Below the pieces are notes generated by a model. The model saw only the letters and a program-made list of their open reading frames with translations, had not been told where the DNA came from and did not search any database. A DNA stretch of 64,000 nt, taken from contig QVOM02000023.1 of assembly GCA_003586115.2 (NCBI GenBank), positions 3,909,284 to 3,973,283 of the forward strand, in the 5' to 3' direction. This DNA comes from Salvator merianae (taxonomy: Eukaryota > Chordata > Lepidosauria > Squamata > Teiidae). The position numbers were made by a program, and so were the translations under genes. Shown here piece after piece: positions 11,855 to 22,913 of this stretch; positions within the stretch are counted from its first letter, which is position 1; every line of letters begins with the position of its first letter.

Positions 11855-11919
11855 CATCAAAGAACTTCCATCCCATTGAGCAAATGATTCTGAAGGAACC
11901 ATTGTGGTCATTGAATTTT
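11855..11919 (-). CDS. Unit 2 linker exon, 65 bp
   Basis: 65-bp exon with a CTGACAG acceptor and GATG/GTAAG donor, phase 1 in and phase 0 out. It encodes roughly SMTTMVPSESFAQWDGSSLM, matching units 1 and 3. No known domain. Confidence 0.8.
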
Positions 11920-12380
11920 CTGTCAGGAGGAAAAGAGAGGAGAAAGCATCATCAACTGGAAGGTCCATTTTGTGCTTTTGTTTCAATGTCCTCAGGGGAG
12001 ACCTTGGTGAGGTTGAAGCTTCAAAATAGGTGGTGAACCAGATGGGCACATGGGAATCACTTCTACCTGTGAGCATTGGTTCAATGGCTGCCATTGGCAA
12101 ACGCTACAAACTGAGGCTGGGCAGTCTTCTGTCAGCCATCTTAGAGTTGGACAAGAGGTTGGATTAGATGCCCCATATGGATTTTTTTTAACCCTTTGAG
12201 TACAAAGACAAAACAAAACAAAACAAAAATCAAGGAAATAAGAAAGCTTGGGGATTTTTTATGCAAAATGATTGCTCTGTCTAAAATCAGATTGTCCTCT
12301 TCAGAAAGGCTCCTGTTGCCAGGATGACAGAGTGAGGACTTTCTAATTCCTTTGGTACAATCTCGGAAAGAACTACACAC

Positions 12381-12447
12381 CGGCAAGAGACTCCATTTTG
12401 TCTTCCTCAGGGAATCCTTCATCTACCTCCCTCCATGTTTCAGGCAC
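12381..12447 (-). CDS. Unit 2 linker exon, 67 bp
   Basis: 67-bp exon with a CTTTTTCAG acceptor and GCCG/GTGTG donor. It encodes VPETWREVDEGFPEEDKMES followed by LAG, the acidic linker after SCAN. A partial tandem copy, including the acceptor, lies 109 bp upstream in the transcript direction (12490-12556). Confidence 0.8.
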
Positions 12448-12489
12448 CTGAAAAAGAGAAGCAGCAAATAAAGGCACGGTTCTGTCCTC

Positions 12490-12556
12490 TTTCTTCTGTC
12501 AGCTTTTTGTCATCCTCAGGGAATTCTTCATCTAACTCCATCCATGTTTCAGAGTC
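12490..12556 (-). pseudogene. Partial tandem duplicate of the unit 2 67-bp exon
   Basis: The stretch has its own CTTCTTCAG acceptor and encodes ETWMELDEEFPEDDKK, a near repeat of the true exon, but no GT follows at the expected donor position. The copy is offset by 109 bp (not a multiple of three). If its acceptor were used with the true donor, the frame would shift and meet a stop, leaving a SCAN-only product. Confidence 0.7.
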
Positions 12557-12714
12557 CTGAAGAAGAGAAGAAGCAAATAAAGGCTCCGTTCTGTGCTCTG
12601 GACCCAAAGACTGTGCATAACAACTAGACATGGAAGAAAACTAGGGAATGTTGGGAAAATCCCTCTTGTATTCCTGGGCATCACTTCCCCATGTCACAGA
12701 GGAAACCATCTCAC

Positions 12715-13048
12715 CTCTTCTTCCAGCCTCTCCTCCTCCTGCTGACTCATGAGGAAACCTTCCGCCAGGGCCACTGCTTGGCACAGGGTCTCTGCTCCAC
12801 ATTCCCTCACCCAGCCTGCCATTTCCTTTGGAAGGAGGGTCAGAAACTGCGCCAAGACCACCAGCTCCACCATCTGCCTCTTGGTGTGTCTCTCTGGCTG
12901 AAGGAACCGGTGCCAAAAGTGCCATAAGTGGCTGCATAGTTCTCGGGGGCCCTTGGCATCCTGGCAGTGGAGTTTCTGGAAGTTTCTCTTTCCATCATCC
13001 AGGTTCATGATCCAGACAGGGGGACGATCTCACTTCCCGATTTATGAT
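12715..13048 (-). CDS. Unit 2 SCAN-domain exon (coding 12715-13008)
   Basis: Start codon at 13008 and a full SCAN domain that differs from unit 1 by one residue (Q for R in MSQQEEE). Landmarks are QDAKGPRELC, PERHTKRQMVELV, FLTLLPKEMAGWVRECG and QAVALAEGF. SCAN mediates dimerisation between family members, so units 1 and 2 should be able to dimerise with each other. Donor GAAGAG/GTGAGA, phase 0. The 5' end is set at the same CTGACTAG acceptor as in unit 1. The similarity extends into flanking intron and then stops, which suggests conversion rather than selection alone. Confidence 0.93.
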
Positions 13049-14023
13049 CTAGTCAGAGGAGAGAAAGCAGCCCTGTGGAAAAGAAAGTCTCATTCTTCTA
13101 GTTCTTGTTCATGATAGAAAACTTAGCATCACATTCTAGTGACTTTTTAAGACATTCATCTCCAAATGACTCATTCATTCATGAGGATTTGCCTGAAGGT
13201 GAAACAAGTCAACAATCGACCTGGTGATTTAAAAGATCTCATATACATCTTATGTCATTAGTTTGAGGTCTCTAACTTCAAAATGCAGGTATGTGTGTGA
13301 AAAGGGGTGCTTGTAAATTCAAATGGCGTGTTCCTTTCTTCCTAACCATGCAAAGTGCAGATGCTCAGGTATATTTTCCTTCTGGCTACATGAACAGAGG
13401 GGAAAGGGGGGACAATCGTTGGATATGAAAGCATTGATCCTTTTTGGATTCTTATCTCTTCTTCCCTCAATATTAGCACAGGCATTCACTGTATCTGGCT
13501 AAATTTAACATGGCTTTTCTCCTGGGTTTAGGATAGGGTTAGAAACCTGCTAAAATCCATCACTCCATTATGATTATCTGCACCAAACTGTACAAAATCA
13601 TTCCAAGATTGTTCTGAGAACTGTTAAGATAGAGAAGAAGAATTAAATGCAAATACAATTTGTAAACAAAAGTGCAGGGCAGGTATAGGGGGCTCTGATG
13701 TTCTCCTTGTCTCTCCCTGAAAATTTTGCTCTGCAGAGTTTCCAGTCAGTTATCTATATGGTGAATATTTAATTTATGCCTCTCTTTTTCTTTTCTCGGA
13801 GACGCCAAGGCACCAAACACCACACACCTCACTTCTGTTGCAAAGGAAGTTTTGCTTTCTTCCCCCAGGATTCAGGGATGAAGATGGACTCAATAAACTG
13901 TCCTTGGACCTCTTTCTTGGCTTGATCATGCTGGCCAAGAGAAAGAGGAGATCTTTTATCTCAGAAGGGATGGCACAAGCAAGGGAAGATCCAGGATCCC
14001 CCCCAGATCAACCCCTTTCCTAC

Positions 14024-14195
14024 CTGCCACCAGCCGCAAAGGAAGAAAACACCACAGGAGATGGAATCCCGGACTTCCAAAGATCCTAAGGACCGTCCCC
14101 TCCTCCTTCCCAGGCCAATAGGCTAAAGAGATGATTGGCTGGATGCGGCCAGTCAGCTCGGAGGCAGGGCATTGTCTGCCCTTCTGATTGGAGGA
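14024..14195 (-). promoter_or_regulatory. Unit 2 non-coding exon 1 and CCAAT promoter module
   Basis: The donor TGGCAG/GTAGGA at 14024 closes a putative untranslated first exon. Upstream are reversed CCAAT boxes (ATTGG at 14134 and 14187) and a direct CCAAT at 14115. The spacing of 167 bases from donor to distal ATTGG is close to that in the other units. Confidence 0.6.
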
Positions 14196-14558
14196 CTGGC
14201 ATCCTCTGCCTGCTGGACACGCCCACTTTTTGTAAAAAAATCCTGGAAAGCCATTTCCTCTGCGAAGTGAGTTGAATAAGCGAGAGAGGAGATTGGTGTT
14301 GTTCGGCACCGTTCAGGGATGCCTGCATTGAAGGATGTTTGGGAAAAAAATCACCAGAAGTTTCAAAGAACTGTTTCTGGCAATGTCATTTTTTCTTCTC
14401 GTTTATGTGTTACTAGGAAGGAGATTTTTTACACACACACTATTAGCAGGATGAAGTGATTCAAAGTTGGGTCAGATTTGTACATGTTCTTTAAAGCATG
14501 CTGTTTTCTCCTCTGTGTTATTTTAACTGTCCTAATTTTCAGGGGGAAACCACTTTAA

Positions 14559-14774
14559 GGCTGTGTTCAGACATGACAAAAGGGGCGCCTCGGAGGCACC
14601 TCATAGAGACAGTGTGTGGCCCTTGTGTTCCCAAGCTGTCTCTGATCCAGCTTCTCAAGCATAGAACATTCATGAGAAAGGCGAGAGGCAGACTGGGGTG
14701 TGTGAAGAATCCCACCTCAAAGCCATCTCTGAGCCGCCTCAGAGATGCTTTTTTTGTTGCATCTGATCACAACC
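14559..14774. mobile_element. TIR element, family 3, copy 1
   Basis: A 216-bp element beginning GGCTGTGTTCAGACATGAC and ending in an imperfect inverted copy (GATCACAACC). An opposite-orientation relative of the same length lies at 38289-38504. No transposase is present. Confidence 0.65.
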
Positions 14775-15879
14775 TCACTCTGTCCTTAGCGGTGGGCTGC
14801 AGGTTTGTGATTGACTGAACCTGCTGCTGCTGCTGCTGGAACTTTGGTCCCCTGTGATTGGCTGACTAACTTGAAACCAATCAGAGTGCTCAGTCCTTCC
14901 CCTCTAGCAGGGCGGGATATTTTTTCCCTCTCTTTAACCAGGTCCTTGGATCATTCATGAATGGGGTGACCCTGAGTGAAATGGATTGAAACCCCCAGAT
15001 TTGTTGGTATACAAAATAAAATCTTTGGCAGTGGCAAGCAGATAGAGACAAAGTTCTCAGAAGAAAAACAAAGACAATGACAATGAAAGAAAAACACTCA
15101 TCTCACTTTTTTTCTTTCTTTTGTGATGCAGAGATCCAAATAATTCACTGCAGGTTCTTCTTCACAGGCTTAGCACAGGAGGAAAACAAGAGGAGAAAAA
15201 ATTCGAGTCATAATAACCTTGTAAGGAAGGCTTAGAAACGCTGTAGCTACTTTGCCTCCAGCAAATGATCCGGGTCCCTGGCTCTTTTTACTTAGCGAAA
15301 TGCATGGACCTTTGTGCTCCTGGATTTTCATTTTTTAGAAAAAGAATTAACAATTAAAGCCTGCTGTGCAAGGGAAGAGGAAGGAGGGAAATCACAGTGG
15401 AGAATGTCACACCAAGGACAAGGGGGAAGTACTGGTTGGCCCCCTCCCCTCCCAAATTCAGGCTGAGCCTGATGAAAAAAATATGCTCACCTGGATGCAT
15501 AGGAAACCCAAAGAAATTTAGAAAGAAGGAAATCCCTCAGAGTGAGTGTACTAGCTGGAGTTGGACTAGTAGGCTCCAACTTCATGGCCATGGGAGGGAT
15601 AAAGTTCCTTGCTCAACATGCTTCACTTAACTGCTGCACCAGACGTATCTTAAGCCCCTCATTTCTAAGGGCAAAGGGTGACTAGGATGGCGGGAAAAAA
15701 TCTTGGTCACTCCTTGGAAGGGGGCAGACAATTCTGCCATGAGCGGTGGTGTGTCTTTGATTTTGATGTACTTTAAATTGTATTGTTTTACTGTTTATCC
15801 TTTTGTGAATAGCCTCGAGGTTGCTATATAGGACAGTATAAAAACTGAATAGAGAAATGAATGAATGAATGGGTGGATG

Positions 15880-16300
15880 GATGGATGAATGAGTTAAAAA
15901 ACAAATGCATCTGATGGAGTCGGCTTAGTCTACAAAAGCTCAAGATACCAACCTCTTTCTCTCTGAAAGCCTCTAAGGTGTTCCTAGACCCCCTTGCTAT
16001 TCCGATGAAGAAGTATCTGATAAAGTGGGCTTATCTCATTTGTAGCTGTTTTGGGGCTGTTGTGCCATGTTCGATAATTCTTCTGAGAACTTCTCAGAAC
16101 CATCGTTCTTCTCAGAAGATCTATGGAACACGGCACAGCAGCCCAAAAACTGCAACAAGTGAGATTGAAACCGGCCGTGAAAGCCTACATTCTACCAAAG
16201 GAGGCTTAGCCGACGAAAATTCATAATACCAACTTCTTTCTCTATATTAGTCTCTAAGGTGCTACTAGATCCCATTGCTAAATAAATAAATGAATAAAGT
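15880..16300 (+). repeat. Interspersed repeat with 'TCTCTAAGGTGCT' motif, copy 1
   Basis: Contains two versions of TCTAAGGTGCT-CTAGA and AAGCCTAC-TTCT blocks plus an inner inverted pair (CTTCTGAGAACTTCTCAGAA). A larger copy in the opposite orientation lies at 59640-60200. I do not recognise the family with confidence. Confidence 0.6.
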
Positions 16301-16967
16301 GGTGCTATTGGAGCCACAGAGATGCCATTTCTAGCCACAGGAAGACCATGGCGAGTCTGTGATGATAACTGCACCTCCCCCTTGGTACCTATGGCTTCGT
16401 ATTTGGAGCTACAGCCAAGGTCTGTCGGAGATCCTGCTGGTAGCCCTGGGGCTTTCAAATTAGGGTGGATTTAGGACACCCTGAAGACCATAATGTCTTT
16501 CAAAGATTTCTCCCCAGTGTTAGAATTTTGATATGGCCAGAGCTGTGCAAAGCGGTTGAAACTCTTTTCATGTTCAGTACGTTTAGGTAGCTTTCTTAAT
16601 ATGGATTCAAGCATCTCTTCTCTAACCACCGGCCTTTCTTTCCCCTAGAAAATTTCTGAATTCATATTGAACTTGTTGTGCATCTGTACTTTCAGATGCA
16701 AATAAAGGGGACAGGATACGTCATATTAGCTCACCCATTTCCCAGACACTACTTGTGTGTTGTGCTCCAGTTCCTGTACATATGCTTAGGTTTTTCAAAA
16801 TGGCCCCAAATGTCATGCCGTAGGCATAAGAAAAAGGTGGATTTTTTTGTTTATTTTTTGTTTTATTTACATTTCTTAAAAACCACACACATTCAGAACA
16901 AGTGTACCTATCAGAATGCAATCATTTAAAATGAAAAAGGTGTTTCTGAATGCAACCTAGGTAGGTC

Positions 16968-18292
16968 TCAACTGTCACACACCTGTACCCCAGGGGAGGA
17001 GGCCGAAATGCCAGGTGAACCAATATGGCTGTACCCAAGACCCGTGAGTGTGTTCTTTTCCAAGGTTTTGCCCCGCAGAGGGACACTGGCTTTCGCCGTG
17101 TTTGCTTTCTGCTTTTCTCGCGTGTGAACCTTCTGATGTTGGACGCGGTGCGAACTCCGGCGAAACCGCTTTCCGCACTCCATGCACTGATATGGCCTCT
17201 CCCCTGTGTGAATACGCTGATGTTCTGTGAGGGTTGAATTTTCACGGAAGCCTTTCCCACACTCGAGACACTGATGCGGTTTCTCTCCTGTGTGAATCCT
17301 ATAATGCTGGTTCAGAGCTGAACGGACCCTAAAGTTTTTTCCGCACTCCAAGCATTTATATGGCTTTTCTCCAGTATGAATCCTACGATGGGGACCGAGC
17401 TGAGCTTTCTGGCTAAAGCGCCTTCCGCACTCCAAGCACTGATAGGGTTTTTCTCCGGTGTGAATCTTCCGGTGCTTACTGAGGTTTGAACCCACGCTGA
17501 AGCTCTTTCCGCACTCCAAGCATTTATAAGGTTTTTCTCCAGTATGAATCCTCTGATGCAGGCTGAATGTTTTTTGAACACTGAAGCGCTTCCCACACTC
17601 AAAGCATTTATATATTTCTTCCCCCGTGTGAATCGTTTGATGCCGGCTGAGCTGCGAACTCCGTCTGAAGCTTTTCCCGCAATCCATGCATTTATAGGGT
17701 TTCTCGCCCGTGTGAATCCTCTGATGTTCATTCAGATAGACGCTGCAACTGAAACCCTTCCCACACTCCGTGCATTTATACGCTTTCTCTGCTCGGCAAA
17801 TCTTCTGCTGCTGAGGGAGTGCAGTAGTTTTCCAGAAGTGCGTTCTAAACTCCATGTATCTATGAGGCATTTCTCTTATATGAAGGATGTGATGCTGGAT
17901 GAACTTTGACCTGATGCTGAACATTGCTCCACACTCCATGCAGTGATATGGCTTCTGTCCTGTGTGGATCTTCTGATGCTGGGTGAGGTGTGACGCATCG
18001 CTGAAGATCTTTCCACATTCCAGGCACTTACACGGTCGCCTCTCTGCTTGAATTTCCTGAATTTCACCTGTGTGGAACTTCTGGTGTTCTATGAGGCTTG
18101 AGCTACCCAGGAAGCTCTTCCCACACTCCAGGCACTTATAAATTTGCTCCTCGGTTTGGATTTCTTGAGGCTCTTCTACTTTAAATGTTAATATTTCCTC
18201 ACACTCGGGGGGCTCGGACTTCTCCTTCATAGCTACTAGAGTCACAAGTATTTCACTCTCCCTGTGATTGGTTGTTCCACCAACTGCTGGGG
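16968..18292 (-). CDS. Unit 3 zinc-finger exon, SCAN-KRAB-ZNF gene
   Basis: Final coding exon of unit 3, from a TTCTATTTCAG acceptor (phase 1) to the stop at 16968. It has 11 intact C2H2 fingers plus one decayed finger after the third, where both cysteines are lost (HRYMEF). The first finger is canonical here ([20 protein letters not shown]), unlike units 1 and 2. Fingers 4-11 are a run with TGEKPY/TGERPY linkers; helices include SSQLSRH, VGSNLSKH, KAQLGPH, RSALNQH and SSHRVQH. The tail keeps [18 protein letters not shown] and adds a few residues (VQVCDS). Other exons are at 20274, 21639, 22164, 22785 and 24420. The gene looks intact. Compared with unit 2 it lacks one finger near the C terminus and keeps one more near the N terminus, so finger number turns over between copies. 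Confidence 0.95.
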
Positions 18293-18929
18293 CTGAAATA
18301 GAAGGAAAATGTCATTTAATAGCATAAGAAACATACAGGTCCTTGGAACAGGAAAGGAACAAAGCATTTCTCTTTGGTAGAAGGCAAGAATCTAGCAGAA
18401 TTTCATTTTTCTGGCTTCTTTCCAATATTTAAGTCAACTCTAACACAGTTAAGGGAAGATTGTTCTACCTGAGCTTACAGCTCAACTTTCTGGTTTTCCA
18501 TAAATTTCTTAAAGGAGCCCAAAAGTAAACAAAGCCCCCCAAACAAAACCCACCATCCTGCATTTGAACAGCGTCACATTTTGCAAACATTTTCTACACG
18601 TTTGCATATAACTTCTAAAAACATTCTTTTCAGTACAGTTCAGTTGCTCATGTTTTTTACGTGCAGTGATTCTGCGTTAAAAACGATTCTCACAAAACCT
18701 GAACAATGGGTTTTTTTTCCTGAAAAACATCAGCTGACCCACTTACACTTACTCTTGCGTTGGCATAGAGGGGCAGAGGGTTAACTGCTGCAAAGCATTT
18801 GTTCACCACGAGTTGTGCTACCAAGAATCCTGGCTGGGGGAGTCAGAGGATATTAAACTCACCATACCAGTTGGCGCAGTGTGATTGCAATGCTTGGGTT
18901 TCACCCACCATGGCTATGTGCTCAGACCT

Positions 18930-20060
18930 TAAAGAATTTGCTCCCTTTGATGGACCACTGCCTTGTTGTGATGGAGGGACTTGTACATCTCAGTGAAGCT
19001 GTGAACTATGGCACACAGGGTCACCCAAGATGGATGGGTCATAGTGGATTGCTCAGACCAAAAGTGACCCACTGGAAATGACAAACCACACCAGGATCCT
19101 TGGCAACAAAACTCCATGGAAAAGCACTACAGGAAAAATGGTATGGCATGGGGACATGAGCTCCTCAGGTTGGAAGGTGTCCAAAATGTTACTGGAATAG
19201 AGTGGGGGTCAGTTACAAGTAGCTCCAGAAAAAGAGAGTTGGCCGAAGCTGAAAGGACAGTCAGCTGTGGATAAATCTGGTGGTGAAAGGAAAATTCCAT
19301 GCTGTAAAGAATAATGTTGCATAGGAACCTGGACTGTAAGATCTGTGAACCAAGGTAAGCTGGACATGGTCAAACACGCAATGGCAAGATTAAACTTCTA
19401 CACCTTGGGAGTCAGTGAACTAAAATGGGTGGGAATGGGTGAATTTAATTCAGAGAATGGGTGAATTTAATTCAGATGACCATTACATCTACTATGGTGG
19501 GCAAAAACCTCTCAGAAGGCCTGAGGTAGCTTTCAAAGTCAGTAAAAGGGTGAGAAAAGCAGTACTGGGTTGCAGTCTTAAAAAGAACAGAATGATTTCT
19601 TTTTTAATCCAAGGCAAACTGCTCAGCATCACAGTAATCCAAGTCTACATCCCAGTCCCTGATGCCGGAGAGGCTGACGTTGCCCAGTTCTGTGAGGAAC
19701 TTCAAGATCTTCTAGAACTAGCACCAAAAAAAGATGTCAGTTTCATCATAGGGGACTGGAACACTAAAGTAGGAAATCAAAAGATAATTGGAATAACAGG
19801 CAAGTTTGGCCTTGGAGTGTAAAATGAAGCAGGGCAGAGAATAGTAGAGTTTTGTTAAGCTATCTCACTGATCATAACAAAACACTCTTTTCCAACAGCT
19901 CCAAAGGCGACGCTACCGAAATCAGATCGATTATATACTTTGCAGCCAAAGTTGGAGATGCTCCACAGAGTCAGTAAAAACAAGAGCTGGACCTGACGGT
20001 GGCTCAGATCACGAGCTTCTTCTTGCAAAATTCAGATTTGAATTGAAGCCGGTTTAGTTC
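18930..20060 (+). mobile_element. BovB/RTE LINE fragment (decayed)
   Basis: Plus-strand fragment inside the unit 3 intron. The readable part encodes SITVIQVYIPVPDAGEADV, VSFIIGDWNTKVGNQ and TGKFGLGV, then, after a stop, NQIDYILCSQ and PDGGSDHELL. These are landmarks of the endonuclease domain of BovB (RTE clade) LINEs. Stops and frame changes show it is dead. The left boundary is approximate; no 3' end is seen. Confidence 0.8.
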
Positions 20061-20104
20061 CTCACCCATATATAAGACTCAAAGCTTGGCTCTAACCCAG
20101 TTTC

Positions 20105-20212
20105 CCCCCAGATGGACCCTGCTGGTGCTGCTAGACATCAACTCCCAGGATTCCCTGCAGCGAGTCAGCCATGATGGGAGCTGTAGTCCAACAACATCTG
20201 GGGAAAACTAGT
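20105..20212. mobile_element. Palindromic element, best copy
   Basis: About 108 bases with inverted ends: it starts CCCCCAGATGGACCC and ends CCAACAACATCTGGGG, with ACATCAACTCCCA facing TGGGAGCTGTAGT inside. Diverged copies sit at the same intron position in units 1, 2, 4 and 5. Confidence 0.6.
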
Positions 20213-20273
20213 TAATAGAAATACTCTAAATAAGATAAGGGAAAATGAAGGACTCCACCTGCTGAACTCTCAC

Positions 20274-20369
20274 CTTCCTCAGGACATGAACTTGCATGGA
20301 ACTCCCTCTTGTTTCCTTCTTCTTCAAGCCAGCAGAGGAGATCACGTTCGGGAACTGGAAGTCCTCCCC
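20274..20369 (-). CDS. Unit 3 KRAB-B exon (96 bp)
   Basis: Acceptor TTCTGAAG, donor GAGGAAG/GTGAGA (the best consensus match of the set), phase 1 at both ends. It encodes LPVPERDLLCWLEEEGNKRE. Confidence 0.85.
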
Positions 20370-21049
20370 CTTCAGAAGGGGAAAAAAAGGCACAGCAAAT
20401 TAGACTTTCTGCAGCGCGTTCTGGTCCGTGCAGTGGCCAGTGGGGGGGAGTCACAGTTGGAGGCCCCTCCCACATTCTGTGCCGGTTCCCCGGATTTTTA
20501 GAAGCTCTCTTGGACTGCTAGCCATTCACCAGAAGCCAACTGCCTGTGAGGATTTATGGCCTCTTAAAGAACCAAACCAATGAAAATAGACATGTCATTG
20601 CTGCACACGTTTCTCTGAATGTTTCATTGGTTTCTGACTCCTCACCTCACAACACAAAGACGCCAGGAGAAACTCCCAGCTATGGAGGGGATTGTGCTTC
20701 AAAGGTTCAACAGGCTCTAGAGAGGAGATTGAAGGGATCCTTTATGGTCTAAAGGGGACCGCTCAGCTTGTGGCCCTCCAGGGATTCCTAGTGTTCAGTG
20801 CCAGCCCTAATGGAACCAGCATTTCTTCTGAGAAAAATGGCGGATGGATTTGTGGGCTGTCTAAGGGTGTCCCCATACTAAAGATTAATCCCTCCATTCA
20901 CCTAGATGCAATTCTGAGAATGGGAGATGCTCAGTGAGCAACCACCAGGGTGTGGGAGGTGCCTGTGGGTGGGGGTCGCAACTGAAGAACCTGCCCTGCA
21001 GCCCTCCATTTTGGTGTGTGTGGGAGCCTCACGGAGCAGGGGGGTGAGT

Positions 21050-21455
21050 TGCTTGTTGGTAGGGTGCATACCTAATGGAACGTCTTCTCCCATATTGACC
21101 TGCCCATGCCTTAAGGTCTGCAAATGAGACCCTCCTGGTGGTACCACCATGTTCAGTAGCTAGAAGGGTGGGCACCCGGGATAAGGCCTTTTCAGTGGTG
21201 GCCCCCAGACTGTGGAACACTCTCCCCCCCCGAGGCATATCGGGCATCTTCACTTGACATCTTTAGGAGAGCTGTGAAGACGCACTTATTTACTCTTCCC
21301 TTTGGCTGAGGAAACAACTTTCCCTCCTCAATTTCAGGCACAGTTATTATTTTTAGTGTGTGCATTTTACATTCCGTTTTTTATTGTTGTAGCCCACCCT
21401 GAGACCTTTGGGTATAGGCTGAGATAAAAATGCAAATAATAAATTTTGAGGTCCT
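21050..21455 (+). mobile_element. LINE 3' end
   Basis: Reads GTGGAACACTCTCC and TTGTAGCCCACCCTGAGACC before an A-rich AAATAATAAA end. The same tail block recurs near 46570-46660. It is probably from the CR1/L2 group; family assignment is tentative. Confidence 0.55.
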
Positions 21456-21558
21456 TGGCACCTCAGCTGGGCATTGTGCCCCTCAGTAGCCATGTAAATG
21501 GACGGGATGCTCTCTAAACATTTGCTGGTCCCATATGCCCAGACTGAATTGTATCTCA

Positions 21559-21783
<225 letters not shown>

Positions 21784-22047
21784 TTAGAGATAAATGCACA
21801 TGTATGAAAAGAAGTGGCCTCTTGAAATTCTCTTTCATGTTAATATATGTCTCAACTGAGAGACTCTATTAAACGTGACAGCCCTGCTCAAAATGTGTTA
21901 TTACTAAAATTGGGAAGAAAACTTCACCCGTGACATTGCAGGGCAAGTTGTTTTTTTTACTCCCAATAGTACAGAAGCATTTAAAAATGGTTTTCTGAAG
22001 CATTTTAATTGGAGCTTTGAAAGAATTTTCCATTGAAGGCAGAGGAA

Positions 22048-22135
22048 AAGAATAGAATAGAATAGAATAGAATAGAATAGAATAGAATAGAATAGAAAAG
22101 AAAAGAAAAGAAAAGAAAAGAAAAGAAAAGAAAAG
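22048..22135. repeat. Pentanucleotide microsatellite (AATAG)n then (AAAAG)n
   Basis: Two adjoining five-base arrays just downstream of the 65-bp exon of unit 3. The switch from AATAG to AAAAG units is sharp. Confidence 0.95.
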
Positions 22136-22163
22136 GAAGAGACCAAATTTGCACGTTTCTTAC

Positions 22164-22228
22164 CATCAAAGAACTTCCATCCCATTGAGCAAATGATTCT
22201 GAAGGAACCATGGTAGTCACTGAATTTT
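22164..22228 (-). CDS. Unit 3 linker exon, 65 bp
   Basis: Acceptor CTGACAG, donor GATG/GTAAG, phase 1 in, phase 0 out. It encodes roughly SVTTMVPSESFAQWDGSSLM, close to unit 2. Confidence 0.8.
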
Positions 22229-22784
22229 CTGTCAGGAGGAAAAGAGAGAAGAAAGCATCATCAACTGGAAGGTCCATTTTGTGCTTTTGTTTCAATGTCC
22301 TCAGGGGAGACCAATGGCAGTTGGTGAGGTAGAAGCTTCAAAAACGCTGGCGAACCAGTTGGACACATGGGATTCGCTTCTGGCTGCAACCATTGGTTCA
22401 ATGGGTGCCGTTTGCAAATTCTACAAACATGAGGCAACCATCTTCAGGGGCTATTTATTTATTTGTTGTTATTTATTTATTATTTGCATTTTTATCCCGC
22501 CCTGTACCCGGAGGTCTCAAGGCAGGTTTCAACATTAAAAACCTGTATCAAATGAACATACTAAAACAACAACAGTGTCTGAAAATGGGGAGGAAAAGCT
22601 GTTTCCTTCTTTAGCCAAAGGCTAAATTAATTCAGTTGTCTTAGACTTCAGAGGAACCTCCAGACCCAGACTAAAAACTTTGATTATCCTGGGATTATAT
22701 TGGGAATGCCAGATGTAACTGCGGCTGACAGACCAGGATTTGTATACCTCTATTTCTGCAGTCCTGCGGAAAACAACTACATAC

Positions 22785-22851
22785 CAGCAAGTTGTTCCTT
22801 TTTGTCTTCCTCAGGGAATATTTCACCCACCGCCCTCCATATTTCAGGTGC
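22785..22851 (-). CDS. Unit 3 linker exon, 67 bp
   Basis: Acceptor TTTTTTCAG, donor GCTG/GTATG. It encodes APEIWRAVGEIFPEEDKKEQ followed by LAG, the acidic post-SCAN linker. Confidence 0.8.
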
Positions 22852-22913
22852 CTGAAAAAAAGAAGAGGAAAATAAAGGTACGGTTCTGTTTTCTTTCTTC
22901 TTCCTTTCTCTCA

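Larger units (their letters stand above)
14196..16967. other. Spacer between units 2 and 3, no gene seen
   Basis: Homologous in part to the unit 1-2 spacer. Near 14861-14883 lie a reversed and a direct CCAAT box facing each other. The spacer carries two repeat copies (14559-14774 and 15880-16300), a LINE-like tail near 15760-15870 with a TGAATGAA run, and no convincing coding sequence. Confidence 0.6.
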
